Positions 41,130-50,920 of a stretch of 64,000 nt of DNA are shown here, one piece after another. The position numbers were made by a program, and so were the translations under genes. The first letter of the stretch is position 1. Each line of letters opens with the position of its first letter. The notes under the pieces were generated by a model. The model saw only the letters and a list, made by a program, of their open reading frames with translations. It was not told the origin of the DNA and did no database searches. Source of the stretch: Dehalococcoides mccartyi (GTDB lineage Bacteria > Chloroflexota > Dehalococcoidia > UBA2979); contig CAMBFG010000008.1 of NCBI GenBank assembly GCA_945865925.1, forward strand, positions 1 to 64,000. The letters are read 5' to 3'.

Positions 41130-42368
41130 CTAATGCAGCACTTGCTCCGCGATGAGGGTGGCCGCTTCGTCCTCCGACAGCCCGAGGATCGTCGTGGCGA
41201 TCTCGATGGTGTGCTCGCCGAGGAGTGGGGCGGCGCGGCGCAGCTCGACCGGCGTCGCGGAGAGCCGGACCGGCGGCCCGTCGTAGGCGCGCACGCCCAC
41301 GGCCGGCTCCGGATGGTCGAGGTAGGCGTAGTACTCGCGCGCCTTCAGGTGCGGGTCGGCCAGCACCTCGGAGGCGCGCTGGACGAGGCCCGCCGGGACC
41401 CCTGCCGCTTGTAGCGCGCCGAGCGCCGTCGGCCCGTGCTGCTCGGTGGCCCACGCGGCTACGAGCGCGTCGAGGGCGTCCTCGTTCGCCTTGCGGGCAG
41501 CGACGCTGGCGAAGCGCACATCGGTGGCCCACTCGAGATGGTTCATCGCGCGTGCGGCAGCTTGCCAGTGCGCCTCTTCGAGGCAGGCGAGCACGAGCCA
41601 GCGGTCAGCGCGGTCAGCGGCCTCGGCGGTGCGGTAGGCGCCGTGGGGGGCGGCGTAGGGGGAACGGTTGCCCTGCCGTGGGTAAGCAGCCCCGTTGGCC
41701 TCGGCGAAGACCGGCGTCGAGAGCGCGGCGACCGAAGACTCCAGTTGGGACATGTCGATCAGTTGGCCCTCGCCGATGCGGCGTCGATGCCGGAGGGCGG
41801 CGAGCAGCGCGATCACGGCGTGCATCGGGTTCACGACGTAGTCCGGGTAGTTGGAGCCGACGCCGATCGGTGGGGCGCCCTCGAAGCCCGCGAGGCCGTT
41901 CACGCCACAGACGGCTGAGAGCACGGCACCGAACCCGACGAACTCCGTGTGGGGACCGGTGAGGCCCTGCATCGGCTGGTACATGGCGACGATCCCGGGG
42001 TTGGTGCGCTGGACGACGTCCCAGGTCATCCCGATCTGGCGCACGGCGCGCATGGTCATGTTGGTCATCATGACGTCGGCCCAGCGGATGAGGTCCAGGC
42101 CGAGTTCGTGGCCGCGCTCCGTCGTGAGGTCGATGGTGATCGAGCGTTTCTCAGCGTTGAAGTTGTTGTAGTAGCCGCTCGCGTTCAGGCTCACGTTGCC
42201 TGGCGGCCTCGGCCCCACGAGGCGCAGCCCATCCGGCCGCTTCGCCGTCTCCACGCGCACGACGTCCGCGCCCATATTCGCGAGGGCGCGCGTGGCGATC
42301 GGCCCGGCACCGAACCAGGTGAGGTCGAGCACCTTCACGCCATCGAGGGCACGGGGAGCGCTGCTCAT
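41130..42368 (-). CDS. CaiB/BaiF-family CoA transferase
   Basis: The 412-residue protein has the family N-terminus ALDGVKVLDLTWFGAGPIATRALANMGADVVRVE, the NAEKRSITIDL segment, and the catalytic Asp176 in NYPDYVVN that forms a mixed anhydride with the acyl group. Members move CoA between carboxylic acids such as formate/oxalate, carnitine or benzylsuccinate; the acid is unknown here. ATG 42368 overlaps a second CaiB gene by 4 bases, suggesting a heteromeric enzyme or paired activities. Confidence 0.93.
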   Translation of the reverse strand: MSSAPRALDGVKVLDLTWFGAGPIATRALANMGADVVRVETAKRPDGLRLVGPRPPGNVSLNASGYYNNFNAEKRSITIDLTTERGHELGLDLIRWADVMMTNMTMRAVRQIGMTWDVVQRTNPGIVAMYQPMQGLTGPHTEFVGFGAVLSAVCGVNGLAGFEGAPPIGVGSNYPDYVVNPMHAVIALLAALRHRRRIGEGQLIDMSQLESSVAALSTPVFAEANGAAYPRQGNRSPYAAPHGAYRTAEAADRADRWLVLACLEEAHWQAAARAMNHLEWATDVRFASVAARKANEDALDALVAAWATEQHGPTALGALQAAGVPAGLVQRASEVLADPHLKAREYYAYLDHPEPAVGVRAYDGPPVRLSATPVELRRAAPLLGEHTIEIATTILGLSEDEAATLIAEQVLH

Positions 42369-43609
42369 CGTGTACCGCCGATCTCAGCGAGGACCTCGTC
42401 CGTGTGCTGGCCGAGGGTGGGTGCGGGACGGCGCAGGGTGGCGGGCGTGCCGGCGAGTGCCCAGGGGAAGCCGGGGTAGCGCAGCCGGCCGCGCGCGGGA
42501 TCGTCGATGTCTCGCCACCAGTCGCGGGCATCGAGTTGGGCGGAGGCGAGGATATCCGCCGGTCCATTCACGGCGCCGACCAGCACGCGCAGTTCCTGCC
42601 CGCGGACGTAGATGGTCTCCTTCGGGTGCCGGCCGAAGAACGCGATCACCTCCACCTCGATCTCACCGAGCATCGCGCGGACGGTGGGGGCGCGGGCCGG
42701 GTCCTCCATCAGCCCCATAAGCTGCGATGTATTGAAGGAGGTCGCGATGAGCGAGGCGTATGGCTCCTCGTCGAGCCGCGTCGAGCCGTCGAGGGCGCGC
42801 ATAAGTTGGACGAGGCCGGGGAAGCCGGAGCCCGCGCTACCCGTACACATCGCGTAGACATGGCCGTCGGTGGTGTCGTAGATGCCAAGGCCCGGCATCT
42901 TGAAGCCGAGCGCGCCCTGACCGCCGGTGCGTGCTCGGTCCGTGCCCAGGATGTCCGCCTGTTGCATGGCGGTCTCCTCCGCCATCAGCAGCGACTCGAG
43001 CATCGAGGCTTCGACGCGCTGGCCCTCGCCGGTCGCGTCACGGTGCAGCAGCGCGGCGAGCACGCCGGCTGCCGCGTTGATCGAGGCGGCGTGGTAGCCC
43101 TGATGGTCGGGCAGTTGTTCGGGTGGCCCGTCCACGAACCCCGCCAGCGTCATCACCCCGGACATCGCGTTCGCGACGATATCGGCGTAGGCCCACTCCG
43201 CGTACGGGCCGGTCGAACCCCACCCGGTGATCGAGGCGTGGATCAGGTCAGGCCTCGCGGTGCGCAGGACCTCGTCAGTGAGCCTCAGGCGCGCCGCCTC
43301 GTTCGGCGTCCACGACTCAAGGAGCACGTCCGCCGATGCGAGGAGCCGGAGGAAGGCGGAACGCCCGCCGTCGCTCTCAAGGTCGAGGGTGACGCCTCGC
43401 TTGTTGGCGTTCAGCAGGACGAAGGGGACGGAGGCCTCGATCACGGGGACGCCGGGGAGCGAAGGTGCCCAGCGGCGCGCCGGGTCGCCCTCGGGCGGTT
43501 CGACCTTGATGACCTCAGCGCCGAGGTCGGCGAGGAGGCGGCCGGCGTAGTGGCCGACTGGCCGCGACAGGTCGAGGACGCGGATGTCCGAAAGGGCTGC
43601 GGGAGGCAT
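42365..43609 (-). CDS. CaiB/BaiF-family CoA transferase
   Basis: The 414-residue protein reads ALSDIRVLDLSRPVGHYAGRLLADLGAEVIKVEPPEGDPAR, LNANKRGVTLDLESDGGR and Asp168 in LPDHQGYHAAS, the likely catalytic residue. I start at ATG 43609, as the extra N-terminal track residues lie outside the family. It is translationally coupled to the CaiB gene at 41130 and is only distantly similar to it. Two-subunit CaiB enzymes exist, so a heterodimer is plausible. Confidence 0.92.
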   Translation of the reverse strand: MPPAALSDIRVLDLSRPVGHYAGRLLADLGAEVIKVEPPEGDPARRWAPSLPGVPVIEASVPFVLLNANKRGVTLDLESDGGRSAFLRLLASADVLLESWTPNEAARLRLTDEVLRTARPDLIHASITGWGSTGPYAEWAYADIVANAMSGVMTLAGFVDGPPEQLPDHQGYHAASINAAAGVLAALLHRDATGEGQRVEASMLESLLMAEETAMQQADILGTDRARTGGQGALGFKMPGLGIYDTTDGHVYAMCTGSAGSGFPGLVQLMRALDGSTRLDEEPYASLIATSFNTSQLMGLMEDPARAPTVRAMLGEIEVEVIAFFGRHPKETIYVRGQELRVLVGAVNGPADILASAQLDARDWWRDIDDPARGRLRYPGFPWALAGTPATLRRPAPTLGQHTDEVLAEIGGTR

Positions 43610-43760
43610 ACCGACCGCCTGTCTGCTGAAGCAGCGGGCGGATGAAAGTCCTGATGGATAGAGACTGTCAACGGGGGACATACAGAGCGAACCCTGACGT
43701 TGACGGTAAGGTTGGGCGTTCCTTACGATGCGTACTTCCACCAGCGCTCGGAGGTACTCG

Positions 43761-45131
43761 ATGGCAATGGGACGCGGCGGCCCGATGGGTCATGGCCAGC
43801 GGCCATCGATGCGCGCAGCGCTCGTGGTCTTCAAGTACCCGATCTATCGCCAGTTGTGGATCTCATCCGCCTTCGCATTTACCGGCATGCAGATGCTGAT
43901 GGTGGCGCGGGCGCTGCTCGCGTGGGAACTGACGCACTCGTTCACCGCGATCGGGACGATCTCGCTCGCCTTCGGGTTGCCGATGCTCGCGTTCTCTCTC
44001 GTGGGAGGGGCTGTCGCGGATCGTGTCGACAAGCGGAACCTGACGCTGGTCACCAACACGCTGATCGGCCTCCTGGCCGTGGTCACCGCCGTCATGGTGG
44101 CGATGGGCACGATGACCTTCGAGATCCTCTTCGTCGTCGGCCTCTTGCAGGGGACGCTTTCCGCCCTTGGGATGCCAGCGCGCACGCCGTTGATGGCGGA
44201 GGTCGTTGGGCCCGAGAACATGATGAGTGCCATCGCGATGTCCAACACCGCGATGAACGGCACCCGCCTCTTCGGTCCCGCCCTCGCCGGCGTGATCGCG
44301 GGCGCCTGGGGGCTCGAGTGGGCCTATGCGGCGCAGGCCGTGGCCTACGTGCTGGCGACATTGACGATGCTCACCGTGCCCTCTGGCCTGGGTGCCGAGG
44401 CGCGTGCGAACCGGGCGCCGTCCAATGTGCTCACGGAGATCGGCGGCGGTCTGTCGTACGTGATGAAAAACAGCACGCTGCGCCTGCTGATGGGGATGAT
44501 GTTCATCACCACGTTCTTTGCGATGCCGTACGTCATGCTGATGGCCGGCTTCGTCCAGCGTGACCTCGGCCAGTCGGAGGAAGCCTTCGGCTGGTTGCAG
44601 TCGATCTCCGGGATCGGCGCGCTCGCCGGTTCGCTCGCGATCGCGACCGTCACGAGCTTCGACCGCAAACCGCTGTTGCAGTGGATCTCCGGGATCCTCG
44701 GCGGTGGTGGACTGGTGCTGATGGCGGTGTTGTCCGGCCCGTTCGGCTTCGGTGGCGCGATCGCGGCGACGCTGGTGTTGGGCCTCTTCCTGACGGCCTA
44801 CCAGACGCTGAACAGCACGATGATCATGGACGCCGCGGAGCCGCAGTACTACGGCCGCGTGATGAGCATCAACATGCTCACCTTCAGCGCGATGCCGATC
44901 ATGGCGGCGCCGCTCGGCATCGTCGCCGACCACATCGGCGCGTCGACGTTGTTCATCCTGCAGGGCTCGATGGTGGTCGGCTTCCTGATCCTGGTCGGGC
45001 TGCTGAACCCGAAGTACACCTTCGGGCGGCAGGCGCCTCGGGTGTTCGAGGGTGGGATGCCGGCACCACTGCCCGGCCGGCCCTCGACGGCTGGTGGCGG
45101 GTACGCGGGGGTCTCCGCCCGCCGTCCGTAG
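43761..45131 (+). CDS. major facilitator superfamily transporter
   Basis: The 456-residue protein has about 12 hydrophobic helices with a central loop, and the MFS signature GGAVADRVDKRNLTLVTN after helix 2. GGAGGT lies 6 bases before ATG 43761. It looks like an efflux-type permease of the MFS_3 group; the substrate is unknown. The soluble tail ends in a Pro/Gly-rich run. It is divergent from the CaiB pair and followed by the CoA transferase gene on the same strand. Confidence 0.9.
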   Translation: MAMGRGGPMGHGQRPSMRAALVVFKYPIYRQLWISSAFAFTGMQMLMVARALLAWELTHSFTAIGTISLAFGLPMLAFSLVGGAVADRVDKRNLTLVTNTLIGLLAVVTAVMVAMGTMTFEILFVVGLLQGTLSALGMPARTPLMAEVVGPENMMSAIAMSNTAMNGTRLFGPALAGVIAGAWGLEWAYAAQAVAYVLATLTMLTVPSGLGAEARANRAPSNVLTEIGGGLSYVMKNSTLRLLMGMMFITTFFAMPYVMLMAGFVQRDLGQSEEAFGWLQSISGIGALAGSLAIATVTSFDRKPLLQWISGILGGGGLVLMAVLSGPFGFGGAIAATLVLGLFLTAYQTLNSTMIMDAAEPQYYGRVMSINMLTFSAMPIMAAPLGIVADHIGASTLFILQGSMVVGFLILVGLLNPKYTFGRQAPRVFEGGMPAPLPGRPSTAGGGYAGVSARRP

Positions 45132-45244
45132 CCGCTCGATTCCCCAACCTGACGAATCTGCCTCGCCTCCCGCTGCTTGCGCGCGGGACGTACCATTCCC
45201 GCGCTCCATCACAATCATGGTGATGGCGCTTGGAGGAGGTCGCG

Positions 45245-46576
45245 ATGGCCGGTTGGCGCGAGGAGTACGAGCGTCGTCGGATGTCGTTCGACGCAGCGGC
45301 GGCGCTGATCCAGCGTGGCGACATTGTCCACACGCCGATCGGCGGGGATGCCCGTTCGTTCATGTCGGCGGTGATCCAGCGGGTGATGGCACTCGACTAT
45401 CAGGTCACGATCCACGCGTGCAGCCCCACGCCAGCACAGGAATGGTTCAGCGACGACCTCGCGTCGCTCCCGTTCGACCTCCGCACAGAGATCTACGTCG
45501 GCAACACCGGCCGCGTCGCCCTTGAGGCGAAGCGGGCCGACTTCTACTCCAACCTCTTCTCCAACCAGTTCAACGTGTGGGACCACCGCGAGGGCCAGCG
45601 CGAGCCGATCGACGTCTTCCTGACGCAGTGCACGCCCCCGGACGCGGACGGCTACGTGAACTTCGGTGGTTCACCGTGGCAGAAGGCCGACTTCACGCGC
45701 CGCGCGCGCACCTCGATCTTCGAGGTGTGGCCCTTCCTGCCGAACGTCCCCACGACCGAGCGCATGCATGTGTCGGAGGTGACGGCGTTCGTCGACACCC
45801 TGCTGACGGAGGCGCCCTCAGTGGCGGAGACCGTCCCGCCGGCAGAGGCACTCATCATCGTGGGTTACGTGAACGAGATTCTGCAGGACGGCGACACCGT
45901 CCAGATCGGTGCTGGCCGGACTGCGACGCACCTCGTCCCGCTCGGGTTGTTCGAGGGCAAACATGATCTTGGTTGGCACTCAGAGATCACGCCCCGCGGC
46001 GTGGTGCCGCTGATGATGGAAGGGGTGGTCAACTCGTCCCGCAAGTCGAAAGACCGCGGCCTCCACGTGACGACGACGGTGTCGCCGAAGAACGCCGAGG
46101 AATTCGAGTGGCTGGAGAAGTCCGGCAAGATCGAGACGCGCGCCGTTAAAGAGGTGAACTCGATCCTGGAGATCGCGAAGCAGGATCGGATGTGCGCGAT
46201 CAATAACGCGTTCACCGTGGACCTGACGGGCCAGATCTGCTCGGAATCCCTCGGCACCACCACGTACAACGGCACCGGTGGCCAGTCCGAGTTCCACATC
46301 GGCGCTGCGCTGGCGAACGGCGGGAAGGCGATCACGGTGCTGCCGTCCTCCACGAAGGACGGCACGATCACGCGCATCGTCGGCGCGGTCACGGACGGCC
46401 AATTCGTCACGGTGCCGCGGACGTTCGCGGACTACGTGGTGACCGAGTTCGGCATCGCGCGCCTCGCTGGCAAGAGCCAGCGCCAGCGTGCCGAGGAACT
46501 GATCGCGATCGCGCACCCCGACCACCGGGGGGATCTGCGCGCGCAACTGCGTTCGCGCTTCTTCCCGACGGACTAA
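45245..46576 (+). CDS. acetyl-CoA hydrolase/4-hydroxybutyrate CoA-transferase family protein
   Basis: The 443-residue family I CoA transferase carries GDIVHTPIGGDARSFM, the putative catalytic Glu247 (GWHSEITPRGVVPLMMEGVV), and GTGGQSEFHIGAALANGGKAITVLPS. It would swap CoA between acetate-like acids. ATG 45245 has GGAGGAGG before it and is preferred to the TTG at 45230. It may work with the acyl-CoA synthetase and CaiB enzymes in acid activation. Confidence 0.92.
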   Translation: MAGWREEYERRRMSFDAAAALIQRGDIVHTPIGGDARSFMSAVIQRVMALDYQVTIHACSPTPAQEWFSDDLASLPFDLRTEIYVGNTGRVALEAKRADFYSNLFSNQFNVWDHREGQREPIDVFLTQCTPPDADGYVNFGGSPWQKADFTRRARTSIFEVWPFLPNVPTTERMHVSEVTAFVDTLLTEAPSVAETVPPAEALIIVGYVNEILQDGDTVQIGAGRTATHLVPLGLFEGKHDLGWHSEITPRGVVPLMMEGVVNSSRKSKDRGLHVTTTVSPKNAEEFEWLEKSGKIETRAVKEVNSILEIAKQDRMCAINNAFTVDLTGQICSESLGTTTYNGTGGQSEFHIGAALANGGKAITVLPSSTKDGTITRIVGAVTDGQFVTVPRTFADYVVTEFGIARLAGKSQRQRAEELIAIAHPDHRGDLRAQLRSRFFPTD

Positions 46577-46580
46577 GGAC

Positions 46581-47579
46581 TTAGTCCTCTTCGACCTCGG
46601 GGGCGCCGGCGCCGATCTGCTGCGCGCCGCCCGCGAGGAGTGCCTGCAACTCGCGCCATTCGCCGGGGGACATCCCGGCGGACTTCGCGGTGAGCGATTC
46701 GCCCGCGAGCATGCGCCGGACGGCCTCGAGTGACTGCTGGGAGAGTTGTGCGCCGCCCTGGCGGTAGTTCACGAACGCCTGGTGGGTCATCGGCACCCAG
46801 CGCGCCATGATGTCCGCCAGCACGTCCGCGTAGACACGGATCTCGTACTGGGCGTGTGCGTCCGCGCGGAGGCGGACGAAGTGCATCAGGTTGTGGAGGT
46901 CTGTCTTCCAGTACCACTGCGTGTAGAAGTTCAGCGACAGGTTCATCCGCGCCAGTTCGCGCGCGACACCGTCGTAGGCCGGGTCACGAGGTGTCCCATC
47001 CGGGCCTTCGTTCAGTAGTTCGTCGTAATGGCCGTATGCCCGCTCGGCGTCCTCGCGGAGAATGGCCTGCACGCGGCGAGCCTGATCGGCGTCGAGCGTC
47101 GCACCTCGCCCCTGACGGTTGACCGAGGACTGTGCGGCGATGTTGGCCGCGTCCGGGATGTAGAACTCGTTGTCGAGGATCGAGTAGCGCGCGGAGTACT
47201 CGTTCACGTTCGCGGTGCGGTGGCGGATCCACTGGCGGGCGATGAAGATCGGCAGCTTCACATGCAGTTTGATCTCGCACATCTCGAACGGCGAGGTGTG
47301 CCAGTTCCGCATGAGGTAGTTGATCAGCCCCTGGTCGTCGCGCTGTCGCTTCGTGCCTCGACCGTAGGAGACACGTGCGGCCTGCACGACGGCTGCGTCG
47401 TCGCCCATGTAGTCGATCACCCGGATGAAGCCGTGGTCGAGCACCGGGAGCGGCTCGTAGAGGATCTCCTCGACGGCCGCGACGGTGGCGCGGCGGGTCG
47501 GGACACACTCGGCGCGCAGGGCGTCGATCTCCGCGCGCTGCTCCGGCGTCAGGTGGGCGGCGTCATCCGAGGTGGCCAT
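46581..47579 (-). CDS. thyX: flavin-dependent thymidylate synthase
   Basis: The 332-residue protein has the ThyX motif [15 protein letters not shown] at 119-133, and elements for FAD and dUMP binding ([44 protein letters not shown]). It makes dTMP from dUMP using FAD and NADPH, replacing ThyA. At 332 residues it is longer than typical ThyX (about 220-250) because of N- and C-terminal extensions ([22 protein letters not shown]). It is convergent with the CoA transferase gene. Confidence 0.95.
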   Translation of the reverse strand: MATSDDAAHLTPEQRAEIDALRAECVPTRRATVAAVEEILYEPLPVLDHGFIRVIDYMGDDAAVVQAARVSYGRGTKRQRDDQGLINYLMRNWHTSPFEMCEIKLHVKLPIFIARQWIRHRTANVNEYSARYSILDNEFYIPDAANIAAQSSVNRQGRGATLDADQARRVQAILREDAERAYGHYDELLNEGPDGTPRDPAYDGVARELARMNLSLNFYTQWYWKTDLHNLMHFVRLRADAHAQYEIRVYADVLADIMARWVPMTHQAFVNYRQGGAQLSQQSLEAVRRMLAGESLTAKSAGMSPGEWRELQALLAGGAQQIGAGAPEVEED

Positions 47580-47758
47580 CGGTTCCCCCCGTCGTCGAGG
47601 GGCGCGGTACTGGCGGGTGCGGGCGCGTTCGGCACGCCAGCAGGGGGGAAGCGCCACGCCACACGCGAGGTGTCGTGAAGTGCAGTGCTCCCGGCAGGAT
47701 ACCGAGGCGGTGGACGGACGTCGAAGGTCTGGGTGGCACTCGGCGCGGAGTCGGGCGG

Positions 47759-47971
47759 CTAACGGGCGGCGCGACGGACAGCGCGAGCGCGGGCGACCTC
47801 ATTCGGGTCCCAGAGCCCACAATCGGTCTCGATGTTCTCCAGGAACGGCCCGATGCAGTCCTTGCCTTCCCGGATGATGTGGTTGCAGATCATCACGTAG
47901 GGATCCAGCCGGGACGAGTCGATCGTCCGGCGGAGCCACTGGCATTCAATTGCGAGGCGCTCGGTGTCCAC
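47759..47971 (-). CDS. small hypothetical protein with three cysteines
   Basis: The 70-residue product from GTG 47971 reads [55 protein letters not shown] and ends with a basic helix. Cysteines in ECQW, ICNH, DCIG and DCGL might bind metal, though they do not form a clear zinc knuckle. There is no strong ribosome-binding site. It is divergent from the Pro/Ala-rich membrane protein gene. The family is unknown. Confidence 0.55.
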   Translation of the reverse strand: MDTERLAIECQWLRRTIDSSRLDPYVMICNHIIREGKDCIGPFLENIETDCGLWDPNEVARARAVRRAAR

Positions 47972-48079
47972 AGGACGAGCATATCCCTGCCCTTCCTCAC
48001 GCGCCCCCAACCGGCTGGACGTGCGCAGTACGATGGGTGTTCGGATCCGCCCCGGAACTCGCCATAGCCTGGAGCGAAC

Positions 48080-49060
48080 GTGCCACAACTGCCGCCCGTG
48101 GCTGCCGCGGCGTTTGTCATCGCTGTGCTGATGGCCATCCTTGTGACGACCGTCACCGTTCAAGTGCGCGCTCGGCGCCGCCGGACGCTTCTGGCTGCGA
48201 TGCTGCGTGCCACCGCGCCTGTCCCGGACCCGATCCCGGTACCTGTCCCTCGGTCTGCTGCGTCGTCCGCCGGGTCGTCCGCCACCACCACCACCCTCGA
48301 AGCCCCGATCGCGGCCACGCCCTCGCCCCCCTCGTCGCTACGCGGGAACGACTACAGCCGCGCGGAGCGCGAGGCCCGGTTCAGTGCCTTCGACGAGCGC
48401 TCCTCGACGCGGGAGGCGGCACCCGGCCGACCGGCTCGACGGTTGGCCGCCCAGGTGGCCCACGCGGCCGCTGCGACGGCCCCGGTGCTGGTTGCTGGCC
48501 CGGAGCGCCCGATGTCCGTCGCCCCGGCTGCCGAGGCCCCCCGGCCCGCTCCGGCAACGGCTCCGATCGAGAGAGTCGAGCCACCGCAGGCGCCCAGCAC
48601 TCCCGTCCGCCACATCCCGATGCGGACGCACGGCGGACTCGCCTCCGTGATCCTCGACGTCGACGTTCCGACGGCGATCGCGCCGTCGATGCCGGTGGTC
48701 GCTCCAGTGCCGGTCGCTGTCGTCGAGGTGGCGGTCGAGGAGCCGGTGGTCGCCGAACGTGAGCCCGAGCAGGCGTCGCCCGTAGAGACCCCGCCAGCGC
48801 CCCCGCGCACTCCCGAGCTGCTCCGCGAGGCCATCCGAGAGTCCGTTCGCGAGCCCCAGATGACAGTGCTGGCGCCTCGACAGGTGGTACCGGCGCTGCC
48901 GGCGCTGATGACGCGCGAGGTGACCCTGGGAGACGCGGCACGAGCGCTCCGGAACAGCCTCACGATGACGGATGGCCGTCAGTTGCGTCGTGCGGTCGCG
49001 GTGGGCGCAGCGACTTCGGTGGTGGCTGCAGCCTTCGCGATCCGGGGTCGTAAGCGCTAG
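48080..49060 (+). CDS. Pro/Ala-rich membrane-associated protein
   Basis: The 326-residue protein starts at GTG. One N-terminal transmembrane helix (AAAFVIAVLMAILVTTVTV) is followed by an Arg patch, about 230 residues of low-complexity Pro/Ala/Val/Glu sequence, and a C-terminal hydrophobic segment (VAVGAATSVVAAAFAIRGRKR) that may be a second helix. No enzymatic motif is seen. Its design resembles the membrane protein at 1586-3094. The role may be structural or envelope-related; this is guesswork. Confidence 0.7.
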   Translation: MPQLPPVAAAAFVIAVLMAILVTTVTVQVRARRRRTLLAAMLRATAPVPDPIPVPVPRSAASSAGSSATTTTLEAPIAATPSPPSSLRGNDYSRAEREARFSAFDERSSTREAAPGRPARRLAAQVAHAAAATAPVLVAGPERPMSVAPAAEAPRPAPATAPIERVEPPQAPSTPVRHIPMRTHGGLASVILDVDVPTAIAPSMPVVAPVPVAVVEVAVEEPVVAEREPEQASPVETPPAPPRTPELLREAIRESVREPQMTVLAPRQVVPALPALMTREVTLGDAARALRNSLTMTDGRQLRRAVAVGAATSVVAAAFAIRGRKR

Positions 49061-49219
49061 TCCAGACTCGTTATCGCGATTCTTCGCAGGGTCTGAGCGG
49101 GATTTCACAGTTCCGCAATGCTTCAGCAATCCACGCAGCACATCTACCCCGCATGATTCCTCTCAAGGAACAAGAGGCGGCTCTCCGTCGTTTCTGTTCC
49201 ACATGGAGAGGAGCCGGAC

Positions 49220-49453
49220 ATGCTGTTTACGAAGGCCTGCCCGCGCTGTCAGGGCGATGTCAGCCGAGTCGAAGACATTGGCGACACGTACTTCTCGTGC
49301 GTCCAGTGCGGACACACGTCGTACGCATCACCGATGCCGAAGGCGCTTCAGGCCGTTGAGCCTCAGCGCACCTGGCTGTCGGCCGTCGACCGGACGGTCG
49401 CACGCAAGCGCCGCATCAGCCGCGCGCCCGCGCGACCCGCTCAGGCGGCGTAG
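49220..49453 (+). CDS. small zinc-ribbon protein
   Basis: The 77-residue protein has paired CxxC knuckles, KACPRCQGD and FSCVQCGHTSYA, 18 residues apart, as in zinc ribbons. A basic tail follows (VARKRRISRAPARPAQAA) that could bind nucleic acid. AGGAG lies 7 bases before the ATG. It stands alone with a strong hairpin 33 bases past the stop. Confidence 0.82.
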   Translation: MLFTKACPRCQGDVSRVEDIGDTYFSCVQCGHTSYASPMPKALQAVEPQRTWLSAVDRTVARKRRISRAPARPAQAA

Positions 49454-49485
49454 GCACGACGCACTCAGTGCGGCCAACTACCAGG

Positions 49486-49509
49486 AGGCGGGGTCGTGAG
49501 GCCCCGCCT
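49486..49509 (+). terminator. hairpin terminator between the zinc-ribbon and fabF genes
   Basis: AGGCGGGGTC and GGCCCCGCCT pair (with one T-G) around GTGA, followed by TTCTGC. It lies between convergent genes and can serve both. Confidence 0.72.
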
Positions 49510-49536
49510 TCTGCATACCTGTGGGGTCCGAGGGTC

Positions 49537-50787
49537 CTACGGCTGGTAGCGCCGGAACACCGCGCTCGCGTTCTGCCCACCGAGGCCGAACGAGTTGGAC
49601 ATCACCACGTCGATCTGGGCCTGCACGGCTGTGTTGGGCGTGATGTCCAGGTCGCAGGTCGGGTCGGGGTACTCGTAGTTGATCGTCGGCGGCACGATGC
49701 CGTGGTGGAGCGCCAGCACGGATGCCACCGCCTCGATGCCGCCCGCGCCCGCCGCGAGATGGCCGGTCATCGATTTTGTCGAAGAGATCTTCACGCGGTG
49801 TGCGTCGGCGTCGCCGAATGCGATTTTGATGGCGTGCGTCTCCGTACGGTCGTTCAGCGGCGTGCTGGTGCCGTGCGCGTTGATGTAGTCGACGTGCGAT
49901 GCCTCGATGCCCGCGTCCCGCAGGGCGCGGGTCATGGCGAGCGCCTGGCCATTCGGGTCGGGCGCGGTGTCGTCCGTGGCGTCGAAGGACCAGCCGACAC
50001 CCGCGAGTTCGCCGTAGACGCGCGCGCCACGCTCGAGGGCAGCCTCCTCAGACTCGATGAGGAGGACGCCGGCGCCTTCGCCCAGGATGAAGCCGTCACG
50101 CTGGATGTCGAAGGGGCGGCAGGCGTGCTCGGGGTCGTCGTTGCGCTTGGAGAGCGCGCCGAGGCGGCCCATGGAGGAAAGCGAGAGCGGGGTGATCATC
50201 GCTTCCGCGCCACCGACGAGGATGGCGCGGGCATGGCCGAGCCGGATCATCGAGAGCGCATGGCCGAGGGCGTCCGTGCCGGAGGCGCAAGCGGTGTTGA
50301 TCGTCGTGTTGGGGCCTCGGACGCCAAGTTGTCTCGCAAGGCGGGCCGCGCCCATGTGCTGGCCCATGCGGGTGATGATGAACGGGTCGACGCCTCGGGA
50401 GCCGCGCTCGACGTAGCCCATCCATTCCGGGCCCATGTTGAACACGTCGCCCGAGGTCGCCATCACCACGCCGATGTCGTCGCGGTTGGCGTCGGTGACC
50501 TCGAGGCCGGCGTCGCGGATGGCCTGGACGCCGGCGGCGTGGCCGAACTGCGCGAAACGACCGGTGCGGCGAGCAACCTTCTTTTCGAGGTAGGGCTCGA
50601 TATCAAAATGTTTGACTTCGCCGGCGATCTGGACGAGGTCGCTTGAGGCATCCCACTGGGTCACGCGTCCGATGCCGTTGCGGCCGCTGCGCAGGCCTTC
50701 CCAGTATTCGTCCAGGTCGTTGCCGATCGGGGTGACGGCGCCCATGCCGGTGATCAGGGCGCGGTGGATCGTGCGAGTGGCGGGCAT
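49537..50787 (-). CDS. fabF: beta-ketoacyl-ACP synthase II
   Basis: The 416-residue condensing enzyme has the nucleophile Cys167 in NTACASGTDAL and the two catalytic His in NAHGTSTPLND and KSMTGHLAAGAGG, with FGLGGQNASAVFRR at the end. It elongates fatty acyl chains from malonyl-ACP. I use ATG 50787 with GGGAGG ahead. It is separated from other fab genes, and no ACP gene is adjacent. It is divergent from a CaiB gene. Confidence 0.95.
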   Translation of the reverse strand: MPATRTIHRALITGMGAVTPIGNDLDEYWEGLRSGRNGIGRVTQWDASSDLVQIAGEVKHFDIEPYLEKKVARRTGRFAQFGHAAGVQAIRDAGLEVTDANRDDIGVVMATSGDVFNMGPEWMGYVERGSRGVDPFIITRMGQHMGAARLARQLGVRGPNTTINTACASGTDALGHALSMIRLGHARAILVGGAEAMITPLSLSSMGRLGALSKRNDDPEHACRPFDIQRDGFILGEGAGVLLIESEEAALERGARVYGELAGVGWSFDATDDTAPDPNGQALAMTRALRDAGIEASHVDYINAHGTSTPLNDRTETHAIKIAFGDADAHRVKISSTKSMTGHLAAGAGGIEAVASVLALHHGIVPPTINYEYPDPTCDLDITPNTAVQAQIDVVMSNSFGLGGQNASAVFRRYQP

Positions 50788-50920
50788 AGAGGCCTCCCGA
50801 GGTGTTGAGGTCACCATGCTAGCCGCGGTGATGCCTGAACCGCGACGGCGCAGGGGCTGGTCGGGCGTGGCAGAATACCGGCGGCGCAGCGCCCAAGGGC
50901 GCGCGGAGAGGGGCTGGGCC

